Positions 1 through 11,090 of a stretch of 64,000 nt of DNA are shown piece after piece (the first letter of the stretch is position 1; each line of letters opens with the position of its first letter). The notes beneath the pieces are model-generated. The model worked only from the letters and a program-made list of their open reading frames with translations, was not told where the DNA came from and ran no database searches. A program made the position numbers and the translations under genes. Source of the DNA: Enterobacter wuhouensis (lineage in GTDB: Bacteria; Pseudomonadota; Gammaproteobacteria; Enterobacterales; Enterobacteriaceae); contig NZ_SJOO01000011.1 of the NCBI RefSeq assembly GCF_004331265.1, positions 1 to 64,000 of the forward strand. The letters are read 5' to 3'.

Positions 1-30
1 GGTACCGTAAGGTGCGGGGTTTTTTGCTTT
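1..30 (+). terminator. 3' half of a probable terminator from an upstream gene
   Basis: The window opens on the self-complementary GGTACC, then GTAAGGTGCGGGG and a T-run. This is what the loop and 3' arm of an intrinsic terminator would look like if its 5' arm lay just outside the window. The missing arm is an inference. Confidence 0.35.
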
Positions 31-36
31 TGTTTT

Positions 37-75
37 CTCCCTCTCCCTAGGGGAGAGGGACGAGGTGAGGGCATC
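37..75 (+). repeat. Palindromic intergenic repeat, copy 1
   Basis: A short palindromic head (CCCTCTCCC facing GGGAGAGGG) is followed by an asymmetric tail ending GGTGAGGGC. The same design recurs at seven other places in the window. This copy lies upstream of the metA promoter. Confidence 0.8.
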
Positions 76-154
76 AAACCGCACCATCCCCTCCTTGAAA
101 CTTTCTCACCTTCGACTTGCAGACTCGACATTTATACCGTTTCTGGGTATCGTT

Positions 155-186
155 AGCTGTCTGGATGTCTAAACGTTTATACGTAT
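155..186 (+). promoter_or_regulatory. MetJ operator (tandem met boxes) of metA
   Basis: Four contiguous 8-bp units read AGCTGTCT, GGATGTCT, AAACGTTT and ATACGTAT. Each resembles the met box AGACGTCT. The array ends 19 bp before the metA start, where MetJ with S-adenosylmethionine represses metA in E. coli. The two central units are the best matches. Confidence 0.75.
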
Positions 187-205
187 GCTGTGAGGATTTA
201 AGGTT

Positions 206-1135
206 ATGCCGATTCGGGTGCAGGACGAGCTACCAGCCGTCAATTTCTTACGTGAAGAAAACGTCTTCGTGATGACGGCTTCACGCGCCACAGGTCAGGA
301 AATTCGCCCGCTGAAGGTGCTTATTCTCAATCTGATGCCTAAGAAGATCGAAACAGAGAACCAGTTCCTGCGTCTTCTGTCGAACTCCCCTCTGCAGGTT
401 GATATTCAGCTGCTGCGGATCGATGCCCGAGAGTCACGCAATACCCCGTCTGAGCATCTGAATAACTTCTACTGTAACTTTGACGATATCCGTGATGAGA
501 ACTTCGATGGCCTGATCGTCACCGGTGCGCCGCTCGGCCTGGTTGAATTCAACGATGTGGCCTACTGGCCGCAGATCAAACAGGTGCTGGAGTGGGCAAA
601 AGATCACGTCACATCCACATTGTTTGTCTGTTGGGCGGTACAAGCCGCACTGAATATTCTTTATGGCATTCCCAAACAAACCCGCAGCGACAAGCTTTCA
701 GGCGTATACGAACATAACATTCTGCATCCCCATGCGCTGCTGACGCGCGGTTTTGATGATTCTTTCCTGGCCCCGCATTCTCGCTATGCCGATTTCCCGG
801 CCCAGCTGATTCGTGATTACACCGACCTCGAGATTCTGGCTGAAACGGAAGATGGCGACGCCTACCTGTTTGCCAGTAAAGACAAACGCATCGCGTTCGT
901 GACCGGACATCCTGAGTACGATCCGCATACCCTTGCGTCAGAGTATTTTCGTGATGTCGAAGCGGGTCTCAATCCCGATGTTCCGTACAACTATTTTCCG
1001 AAAAACGATCCGCAAAACACGCCTCGGGCAACCTGGCGCAGCCACGGAAATCTGCTGTTCACCAACTGGCTCAACTATTACGTCTACCAGATTACGCCAT
1101 ACGATCTTCGCCACATGAATCCTACGCTGGAATAA
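206..1135 (+). CDS. metA: Homoserine O-succinyltransferase
   Basis: This cytoplasmic enzyme transfers succinyl from succinyl-CoA to homoserine, the first committed step of methionine synthesis. The 309-residue product has the exact family length and aligns throughout with E. coli MetA from memory. The nucleophile cysteine sits in FVCWAVQAALN (about residue 142). The catalytic His and Glu lie in VTGHPEYDPH. The ATG follows a GAGGA ribosome-binding site. It is monocistronic, with met boxes upstream and its own terminator, so MetJ repression is expected. Confidence 0.98.
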   Translation: MPIRVQDELPAVNFLREENVFVMTASRATGQEIRPLKVLILNLMPKKIETENQFLRLLSNSPLQVDIQLLRIDARESRNTPSEHLNNFYCNFDDIRDENFDGLIVTGAPLGLVEFNDVAYWPQIKQVLEWAKDHVTSTLFVCWAVQAALNILYGIPKQTRSDKLSGVYEHNILHPHALLTRGFDDSFLAPHSRYADFPAQLIRDYTDLEILAETEDGDAYLFASKDKRIAFVTGHPEYDPHTLASEYFRDVEAGLNPDVPYNYFPKNDPQNTPRATWRSHGNLLFTNWLNYYVYQITPYDLRHMNPTLE

Positions 1136-1179
1136 TCGTCTGCACTAAACGATCCTAAAGCGTTTCAGCTGTTCACATC

Positions 1180-1203
1180 AGGCACCTTCGGGTGCCTTTT
1201 TTA
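1180..1203 (+). terminator. metA terminator
   Basis: AGGCACC, a TTCG loop and GGTGCCT form a compact hairpin followed by a T-run, 45 bp after the metA stop. Confidence 0.9.
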
Positions 1204-1280
1204 TTTCCGAAATTCCGCTCAACATCCGATAAAACTTTAATTTCTTATTAATCATAATGTTGCATTTCAATTGTCATTAA

Positions 1281-1310
1281 AATGGAAATTGTTTTTGATT
1301 TTGGAAAAAT
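1281..1310 (+). promoter_or_regulatory. IclR operator region of aceBAK
   Basis: The sequence TGGAAATTGTTTTTGATTTT upstream of aceB matches the known IclR-binding region of the E. coli ace promoter. A related TGGAAAT...TTTT element precedes iclR itself (7020-7039). IclR represses the operon here in the absence of its inducers. Confidence 0.65.
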
Positions 1311-1405
1311 TATGGATAGTCTTAATTCTGCTGAGCGAAAACTACACAACGATCTTTCGCTCGCATCGGGGGCGTGATTTTGGATCTTTGATGAGGAGCA
1401 GAGTA

Positions 1406-3007
1406 ATGACTCAACAGGCAACGACGGTCGATGAACTGGCCTTTACCAAGCCGTACGGCGAGCAAGAACAGCAAGTTTTGACGGCGGAAGCGGTAGAGTT
1501 TCTGACTGAACTGGTGACACGCTTTACGCCGCAGCGCAACAAGCTGCTGGCGGCACGCATTCATCAGCAGCAGGAAATTGACGATGGCAAGTTGCCTGGT
1601 TTCATTTCGGAAACCGCTTCCATTCGTCGTGGTGAATGGAAAATCCGCGGCATCCCTGAAGATTTACAGGATCGTCGCGTTGAGATCACCGGTCCGGTAG
1701 AGCGCAAAATGGTGATCAACGCCATGAATGCCAACGTTAAGGTCTTTATGGCGGACTTTGAAGACTCGCTGGCGCCGGACTGGAACAAAGTTATCGACGG
1801 ACAGATCAACCTGCGCGATGCCGTGAACGGCACCATCAGCTACACCAACGAAGCCGGCAAAATTTACCAGCTCAAACCCAATCCGGCGGTGCTGATCTGT
1901 CGCGTGCGCGGCCTGCACCTGCCTGAAAAACATGTCACCTGGCGTGGGGAAGCTATTCCGGGCAGCCTGTTTGATTTCGCACTCTATTTCTTCCACAACC
2001 ATAAAAGCCTGCTGGCAAAAGGCAGCGGTCCCTATTTTTACCTGCCAAAAACGCAGTCCTGGCAGGAAGCGGCCTGGTGGAGTGAAGTGTTCAGCTACGC
2101 CGAAGATCGCTTTGACCTGCCGCGCGGCACCATCAAGGCCACGCTGCTGATTGAAACGCTCCCCGCGGTATTCCAGATGCATGAAATCCTGCATGCCCTG
2201 CGCGACCACATTGTAGGTCTGAACTGCGGACGCTGGGATTACATCTTCAGCTACATCAAGACCCTGAAAAATCACGCCGATCGCGTGCTCCCGGATCGTC
2301 AGGTTGTGACCATGGACAAGCCGTTCCTGAGCGCCTACTCGCGTCTGCTGATTAAAACCTGCCACAAGCGCGGTGCGTTCGCGATGGGCGGCATGGCGGC
2401 CTTTATCCCGAGCAAAGACGCTGAGCGCAACAATCAGGTGCTCAACAAGGTAAAAGCCGACAAAGAGCTTGAAGCACTTAACGGCCACGACGGCACGTGG
2501 ATTGCCCATCCCGGCCTGGCCGATACGGCGATGGAGGTCTTCAACCGCGCACTCGGCGACAGCAAAAACCAGTTATCCGTCACTCGCGAGGACGATGCGC
2601 CAATCGCAGAAGAACAGCTGCTGGCACCGTGTACGGGGGAGCGTACGGAAGAGGGCATGCGTGCCAATATCCGCGTTGCGGTTCAGTACATCGAAGCGTG
2701 GATCTCTGGGAACGGCTGCGTACCGATTTACGGGCTGATGGAAGATGCCGCGACGGCGGAGATCTCTCGCACCTCCATCTGGCAGTGGATCCACCATCAA
2801 AAAACGCTCAGCAACGGCAAGCCGGTGACCAAATCTCTGTTCCGCCAGATGCTGGCCGAAGAGATGCGCGTGATCCAGGACGAACTGGGCGAACACCGCT
2901 TCAGCAGCGGACGTTTTGACGACGCTGCGCGCCTGATGGAGCAAATCACCACATCAGATGACTTAATCGACTTCCTGACCCTGCCGGGCTACCGCTTCCT
3001 GGCGTAA
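1406..3007 (+). CDS. aceB: Malate synthase A
   Basis: The enzyme condenses glyoxylate with acetyl-CoA to malate, the second step of the glyoxylate bypass used on acetate and fatty acids. I start at ATG 1406 (MTQQATTVDEL), giving 533 residues like E. coli AceB and preceded by GAGGAG at 1393-1398. The frame stays open further upstream (to 1271), but that part reads through the promoter and IclR operator. The Mg/glyoxylate region MADFEDSLAPDW and the motif GLNCGRWDYIFSYIK are intact. It is first gene of aceB-aceA-aceK. Confidence 0.97.
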   Translation: MTQQATTVDELAFTKPYGEQEQQVLTAEAVEFLTELVTRFTPQRNKLLAARIHQQQEIDDGKLPGFISETASIRRGEWKIRGIPEDLQDRRVEITGPVERKMVINAMNANVKVFMADFEDSLAPDWNKVIDGQINLRDAVNGTISYTNEAGKIYQLKPNPAVLICRVRGLHLPEKHVTWRGEAIPGSLFDFALYFFHNHKSLLAKGSGPYFYLPKTQSWQEAAWWSEVFSYAEDRFDLPRGTIKATLLIETLPAVFQMHEILHALRDHIVGLNCGRWDYIFSYIKTLKNHADRVLPDRQVVTMDKPFLSAYSRLLIKTCHKRGAFAMGGMAAFIPSKDAERNNQVLNKVKADKELEALNGHDGTWIAHPGLADTAMEVFNRALGDSKNQLSVTREDDAPIAEEQLLAPCTGERTEEGMRANIRVAVQYIEAWISGNGCVPIYGLMEDAATAEISRTSIWQWIHHQKTLSNGKPVTKSLFRQMLAEEMRVIQDELGEHRFSSGRFDDAARLMEQITTSDDLIDFLTLPGYRFLA

Positions 3008-3038
3008 CTCACCACATAACAATATGGAGCATCTGCAC

Positions 3039-4343
3039 ATGAAAACCCGTACCCAACAAATCGAAGAGTTAAAGAAAGAGTGGACACAGCCGCGCTGGGA
3101 AGGCATTCGTCGTCCGTACAGCGCAGAGGAAGTGGTGAAATTACGCGGCTCGGTCAACCCGGAATGCACGCTGGCACAGAACGGTGCGGCGAAAATGTGG
3201 AAGCTGCTGCACGGTGGCTCCAAAAAGGGCTACATCAACAGCCTCGGCGCGCTGACCGGCGGTCAGGCGCTGCAGCAGGCGAAGGCCGGAATTGAGGCTA
3301 TTTACCTCTCCGGCTGGCAGGTCGCGGCGGACGCCAACCTGGCCTCCAGCATGTACCCGGATCAGTCGCTCTATCCGGCCAACTCCGTGCCGTCGGTGGT
3401 GGATCGGATCAACAACACCTTCCGCCGTGCGGATCAGATCCAGTGGGCCGCCGGTATCGAACCCAACGATCCGCGCTTTACGGACTATTTCCTGCCGATC
3501 GTCGCGGATGCGGAAGCGGGCTTCGGCGGCGTGCTGAACGCCTTCGAGCTGATGAAATCGATGATTGAGGCCGGTGCAGCGGCCGTACACTTCGAAGACC
3601 AGCTGGCGTCAGTGAAAAAATGCGGACACATGGGCGGTAAGGTGCTCGTTCCGACTCAGGAAGCGATTCAGAAGCTGGTTGCCGCGCGTCTGGCTGCTGA
3701 CGTGCTCGGCGTGCCGACGCTGGTGATTGCCCGTACCGATGCGGACGCGGCGGACCTGATCACCTCTGACTGCGACCCGTACGACAGCGAGTTCATTACC
3801 GGCGAGCGTACCAGCGAAGGCTTCTACCGCACCCATGCCGGCATTGAACAGGCGATCAGCCGCGGGCTGGCGTACGCGCCTTACGCGGACCTGGTCTGGT
3901 GTGAAACCTCCACGCCGGATCTGGCGCTGGCAAAACGCTTTGCCGACGCCATCCACGCGAAATACCCGGGCAAGCTGCTGGCCTACAACTGCTCGCCGTC
4001 CTTCAACTGGCAGAAAAAGCTGGATGACAAAACCATCGCCAGCTTCCAGCAGCAGCTGTCCGACATGGGCTACAAATACCAGTTCATTACCCTGGCAGGC
4101 ATCCACAGTATGTGGTTCAACATGTTCGACCTGGCGCACGCCTACGCGCAGGGTGAGGGCATGAAGCACTACGTTGAGAAGGTGCAGCAGCCGGAGTTTG
4201 CCGCGGGCAAAGACGGCTATACCTTCGTGTCTCACCAGCAGGAGGTGGGAACTGGCTACTTCGATAACGTGACGACCATCATTCAGGGTGGCACATCCTC
4301 CGTCACCGCCTTAACGGGTTCAACGGAAGAAGCACAGTTCTAA
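3039..4343 (+). CDS. aceA: Isocitrate lyase
   Basis: This enzyme cleaves isocitrate to glyoxylate and succinate, bypassing the decarboxylating TCA steps. The ATG at 3039 (MKTRTQQIEEL) gives the usual 434 residues; an in-frame ATG five codons earlier is ignored because GGAG at 3026 is spaced for 3039. The catalytic loop KKCGHMGGK holds the active-site cysteine. ADAEAGFGG and CSPSFNW are further family signatures. It lies 31 bp after aceB and shares its promoter. Confidence 0.97.
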   Translation: MKTRTQQIEELKKEWTQPRWEGIRRPYSAEEVVKLRGSVNPECTLAQNGAAKMWKLLHGGSKKGYINSLGALTGGQALQQAKAGIEAIYLSGWQVAADANLASSMYPDQSLYPANSVPSVVDRINNTFRRADQIQWAAGIEPNDPRFTDYFLPIVADAEAGFGGVLNAFELMKSMIEAGAAAVHFEDQLASVKKCGHMGGKVLVPTQEAIQKLVAARLAADVLGVPTLVIARTDADAADLITSDCDPYDSEFITGERTSEGFYRTHAGIEQAISRGLAYAPYADLVWCETSTPDLALAKRFADAIHAKYPGKLLAYNCSPSFNWQKKLDDKTIASFQQQLSDMGYKYQFITLAGIHSMWFNMFDLAHAYAQGEGMKHYVEKVQQPEFAAGKDGYTFVSHQQEVGTGYFDNVTTIIQGGTSSVTALTGSTEEAQF

Positions 4344-4345
4344 TC

Positions 4346-4390
4346 TTTTCCCCCTCTCCCCCCTCGGGGAGAGGGTTGGGGTGAGGGGGA
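4346..4390 (+). repeat. Palindromic intergenic repeat, copy 2 (aceA-aceK)
   Basis: The copy fills almost all of the 51-bp aceA-aceK gap: a CCCCTCTCCCC head, GGGGAGAGGG arm and GTTGGGGTGAGGG tail. The tail's GAGGGGGA lies 4 bp before the aceK ATG, so the repeat appears to provide the aceK ribosome-binding site. In E. coli the same gap holds classical REP sequences. Confidence 0.85.
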
Positions 4391-4394
4391 ATAT

Positions 4395-6146
4395 ATGTCG
4401 CGTGGCCTGGAATTACTGATTGCCCAAACTATTTTGCAGGGCTTCGACGCCCAGTATGGTCGTTTTCTTGAAGTGACATCCGGCGCGCAGCAGCGCTTCG
4501 AACACGCCGACTGGCATGCGGTTCAGCAGGCCATGAAGCAGCGTATCCATCTCTATGACCATCACGTGGGCCTGGTGGTGGAGCAGCTGCGCTGCATTAC
4601 CGACGGTAAAAGCCCGGACGCGGATTTTTTACTGCGCGTGAAAGAGCATTACACTCATCTGTTACCCGACTACCCTCGCTTCGAGATTGCGGAGAGCTTT
4701 TTCAACTCCGTCTATTGCCGGTTATTTGACCACCGCTCGTTATCTCCTGAGCGGTTATTTATCTTCAGCTCCCAGCCCGAGCGACGCTTTCGAACCATTC
4801 CGCGTCCGCTGGCGAAGGATTTCTTTCCCGATCGCGGATGGGAAAAGCTCCTGCACCGCGTGCTAACGGATCTGCCGCTGCGCCTGCCCTGGGAGAATAA
4901 AGCCCGGGATATCGGCTATATTCACGCGCATCTCAACGAAACCTTCGGCGCGGAGGTGCTCAACCACAGCCACCTGCAGGTTGCCAACGAGCTTTTCTAC
5001 CGTAATAAAGCCGCCTGGCTGGTGGGCAAACTGGTGACGCCATCGGCCGTTGTGCCGTTTCTGCTGCCCATTCACCGCACCGACGACGGGGAACTGTTTG
5101 TCGATACCTGCCTGACCACCAGCGCCGAGGCCAGCATCGTGTTTGGCTTCGCCCGCTCTTACTTCATGGTGTACGCCCCGCTGCCTGCCGCATTGGTGGA
5201 GTGGCTGCGCGAGATCCTGCCGGGTAAAACCACTGCCGAACTGTATATGGCGATTGGCTGCCAGAAGCACGCCAAGACGGAAAGCTACCGGGAGTACCTG
5301 CGCTATGTCACCACGGCCGATGAGCAGTTTATCGAAGCACCAGGCATTCGCGGTATGGTGATGCTGGTCTTTACGCTGCCGGGCTTCGACCGGGTCTTTA
5401 AGGTGATTAAAGACAGATTCGCGCCGCAGAAAGAGATGACCGCCGCGCACGTTCGCGCCTGCTATCAGCTGGTGAAAGAACACGATCGCGTCGGGCGCAT
5501 GGCAGATACCCAGGAATTCGAAAACTTTGTGCTGGAGAAGCAGCAGATCGACCCGGCGCTCATGGCGCTTTTGTTGCAGGAAGCGCCGGCGAAAATCACC
5601 GATCTTGGCGACAAAATCGCGATTAGCCATCTTTACATTGAACGCCGCATGGTGCCGCTGAATATCTGGCTGGAGCAGTCCGACGGTCAGGCTTTAAGAG
5701 ATGCTATTGAAGAATACGGCAACGCGATTCGTCAGCTTGCCGCCGCCAATATTTTCCCGGGCGATATGCTGTTTAAAAACTTTGGCGTGACCCGCCACGG
5801 GCGGGTGGTGTTCTACGATTACGATGAAATTTGCTACATGACCGAGGTGAACTTCCGCGATATCCCACAGCCCCGCTACCCGGAGGATGAGCTGTCCAGC
5901 GAGCCGTGGTACAGCGTCTCGCCGGGCGATGTGTTTCCGGAGGAGTTTCGCCACTGGCTGTGCGCCGACCCGCGCATCGGGCCATTATTTGAAGAGATGC
6001 ATGAGGATCTGTTCCGTGCCAGCTACTGGCGCGAACTACAAACGCGGATCAAAAATGGGCATGTCGAAGATGTGTATGCCTACCGCCGCAAGCAGCGTTT
6101 TTGCATAAGATTTTCTCCCTCTCCCTGTGGGAGAGGGCCGGGGTGA
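4395..6146 (+). CDS. aceK: Isocitrate dehydrogenase kinase/phosphatase
   Basis: AceK phosphorylates and dephosphorylates isocitrate dehydrogenase, setting carbon flow between the TCA cycle and the glyoxylate bypass. The 583-residue product follows E. coli AceK closely from MSRGLELLIAQ to VYAYRRKQRF. This includes the ATP-binding APGIRGMVMLVF loop and the FPGDMLFKNFGVTRHGRVVFYDYDEICYM catalytic stretch (quoted discontinuously in other family members). The last residues, FSPSPCGRGPG, differ from E. coli because the reading frame runs into a palindromic repeat that supplies the stop codon. The core is intact, so activity is expected. Confidence 0.96.
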   Translation: MSRGLELLIAQTILQGFDAQYGRFLEVTSGAQQRFEHADWHAVQQAMKQRIHLYDHHVGLVVEQLRCITDGKSPDADFLLRVKEHYTHLLPDYPRFEIAESFFNSVYCRLFDHRSLSPERLFIFSSQPERRFRTIPRPLAKDFFPDRGWEKLLHRVLTDLPLRLPWENKARDIGYIHAHLNETFGAEVLNHSHLQVANELFYRNKAAWLVGKLVTPSAVVPFLLPIHRTDDGELFVDTCLTTSAEASIVFGFARSYFMVYAPLPAALVEWLREILPGKTTAELYMAIGCQKHAKTESYREYLRYVTTADEQFIEAPGIRGMVMLVFTLPGFDRVFKVIKDRFAPQKEMTAAHVRACYQLVKEHDRVGRMADTQEFENFVLEKQQIDPALMALLLQEAPAKITDLGDKIAISHLYIERRMVPLNIWLEQSDGQALRDAIEEYGNAIRQLAAANIFPGDMLFKNFGVTRHGRVVFYDYDEICYMTEVNFRDIPQPRYPEDELSSEPWYSVSPGDVFPEEFRHWLCADPRIGPLFEEMHEDLFRASYWRELQTRIKNGHVEDVYAYRRKQRFCIRFSPSPCGRGPG

Positions 6147-6150
6147 GGGC
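6113..6150 (+). repeat. Palindromic intergenic repeat, copy 3 (overlaps aceK 3' end)
   Basis: CCCTCTCCC, a TGT loop, GGGAGAGGG and tail CCGGGGTGAGGGC, then ATCAGGCCGCA as also seen after copy 8. It overlaps the last 11 or so codons of aceK; the TGA inside GGGGTGAGGG is the aceK stop. Confidence 0.88.
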
Positions 6151-6168
6151 ATCAGGCCGCAATCAACC

Positions 6169-6996
6169 TTAACGGATCCCACCATACGCCAGCGTCACCT
6201 CTTTCGCCGCCTTAATCACCAGCGCGCCCAGCTCGGTCACGCGGTCGTCGGTCATGCGCGAAATCGGCCCGGAGATGGAGATAGCCGCGAACGGCTCGCG
6301 GTGCTCGTCAAAAATACAGGACGCCAGGCAGCGCAGGCCCAGGGCATGTTCTTCATCATCAAACGAATAGCCGCGCTTGCGGGTCAGGGCCAGGTCTTCT
6401 TTCAGATGCACGGGCGACACCAGCGTGGCGTGGGTATAGGCATGCAGCCCTTTACGGTGCAGCAGCCCCGTCACCTGCTCCTCGCTCAGCTGTGAGAGAA
6501 ACGCTTTCCCCGCCCCGGAGGCGTGCATCGGCAGCTTGCCGCCAATCGGCGCCGACATGCGCATCAGCTGCGTGCACTGCACCTGGTCGATAATAATCGC
6601 CTGGTGGTCGCTCTGGTCCAGCACCGCCAGGTTTACCGTCTCGCCGGAATCTTCCATCAGCTTGCGCAGAATCGGGTGCACAATCGCCAGCAGGTTGCGG
6701 CTCTGCAGGAAGCTGCTGCCAACGATAAACGCGTGCGCGCCCACCGCCCAGTGCCCCAGCTCGCCGACCTGGCGGACAAAGCCCAGCTGCTGCATGGTGG
6801 TCAGCAGGCGGTGCGTCGTGGAGTTCGGCAGGCCAGCCTGCTGGGCCAGCTCCGTCAGGGCCACGCTGCCGTGCGATTCGGCTATCCACTCCAGCAGCTT
6901 CAAACCGCGCGTGAGCGATTGAACCTGTCCGCCAGGCTGTGCAGCGGTGGTGGCAGCAGGTTTTCTGCCGCGTTTGGCGGGAACGGTTGCGACCAT
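6169..6996 (-). CDS. iclR: Acetate operon repressor IclR
   Basis: IclR is the DNA-binding repressor of aceBAK and of its own gene, answering to glyoxylate and pyruvate. I start at the ATG at 6996 (MVATVPAKRGRKP), giving 275 residues close to the 274 of E. coli; the frame is open 23 codons further up, but GGAG lies just before this ATG. The winged helix-turn-helix is near residues 25-90 (LTELAQQAGLPNSTTHRLLTTM). The effector domain ends in KEVTLAYGGIR. It converges on aceK and diverges from metH. The E. coli arp gene is not present in between. Confidence 0.96.
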   Translation of the reverse strand: MVATVPAKRGRKPAATTAAQPGGQVQSLTRGLKLLEWIAESHGSVALTELAQQAGLPNSTTHRLLTTMQQLGFVRQVGELGHWAVGAHAFIVGSSFLQSRNLLAIVHPILRKLMEDSGETVNLAVLDQSDHQAIIIDQVQCTQLMRMSAPIGGKLPMHASGAGKAFLSQLSEEQVTGLLHRKGLHAYTHATLVSPVHLKEDLALTRKRGYSFDDEEHALGLRCLASCIFDEHREPFAAISISGPISRMTDDRVTELGALVIKAAKEVTLAYGGIR

Positions 6997-7019
6997 GACG
7001 ATCTCCTTTTTCTGTATCG

Positions 7020-7039
7020 TGGAAATCATTTTCGTTTTA
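7020..7039 (-). promoter_or_regulatory. Candidate IclR autoregulatory site
   Basis: TGGAAATCATTTTCGTTTTA in the iclR-metH gap resembles the ace operator TGGAAATTGTTTTTGATTTT at 1283. IclR autorepression is known in E. coli; the exact site is inferred from the resemblance. Confidence 0.5.
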
Positions 7040-7086
7040 TTTGGTGAATTTGCAACCGCTTTCATGACTGATCGGAGGAGTGATGG

Positions 7087-7099
7087 TGAACATGTCTCA
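7087..7099 (+). promoter_or_regulatory. Candidate MetR site upstream of metH
   Basis: TGAACATGTCTCA fits the MetR pattern TGAA-N5-TTCA with one mismatch, and metH is MetR/homocysteine-activated in E. coli. One imperfect match is weak evidence. Confidence 0.4.
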
Positions 7100-7189
7100 T
7101 GTTACCGCCGTGTGACTTTTCCACCCAGCGAGATTGTGCCAGTATGGAACGCAGCCTTTTGGCCTTGTTGAGCGTTGTCGGGAGCAAGT

Positions 7190-10873
<3,684 letters not shown>

Positions 10874-10894
10874 AATCACTTTTCCTTACAACAA

Positions 10895-10928
10895 ACAGGG
10901 CGCTCATGGGGCGCCCTGTCTCTTTCTT
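10895..10928 (+). terminator. metH terminator
   Basis: ACAGGGCGC pairs with GCGCCCTGT across a short loop, followed by CTCTTTCTT, 21 bp after the metH stop. Confidence 0.85.
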
Positions 10929-10969
10929 ACGTTTAAACCCTTATACTGGAAGAAGGTTATTGCCATTTT

Positions 10970-11034
10970 GCCCGGCGGCGCTGCGCTTGCCGGGCCTACG
11001 CGTAGGCCGGATAAGGCACCGCCGCCATCCGGCA
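10970..11034. repeat. REP/BIME element, inverted pair
   Basis: Two classical enterobacterial REP units face each other: GCCCGGCGGCGCTGCGCTTG then CCGGGCCTACG, followed by CGTAGGCCGGATAAGGC and CCGCCATCCGGC. Such pairs stabilise upstream mRNA and bind gyrase, IHF or Pol I in E. coli. It lies in the metH-yjbB gap. Confidence 0.88.
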
Positions 11035-11090
11035 GGACAACGCGCAACAAGCCTCAGGAATACACATAACGATAAGGAGGAAAACCTTCC

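Noticed and set aside
1271..1405. N-terminal extension of AceB
   Set aside because: It would translate the IclR operator and promoter; the 533-residue form has the ribosome site and family length.
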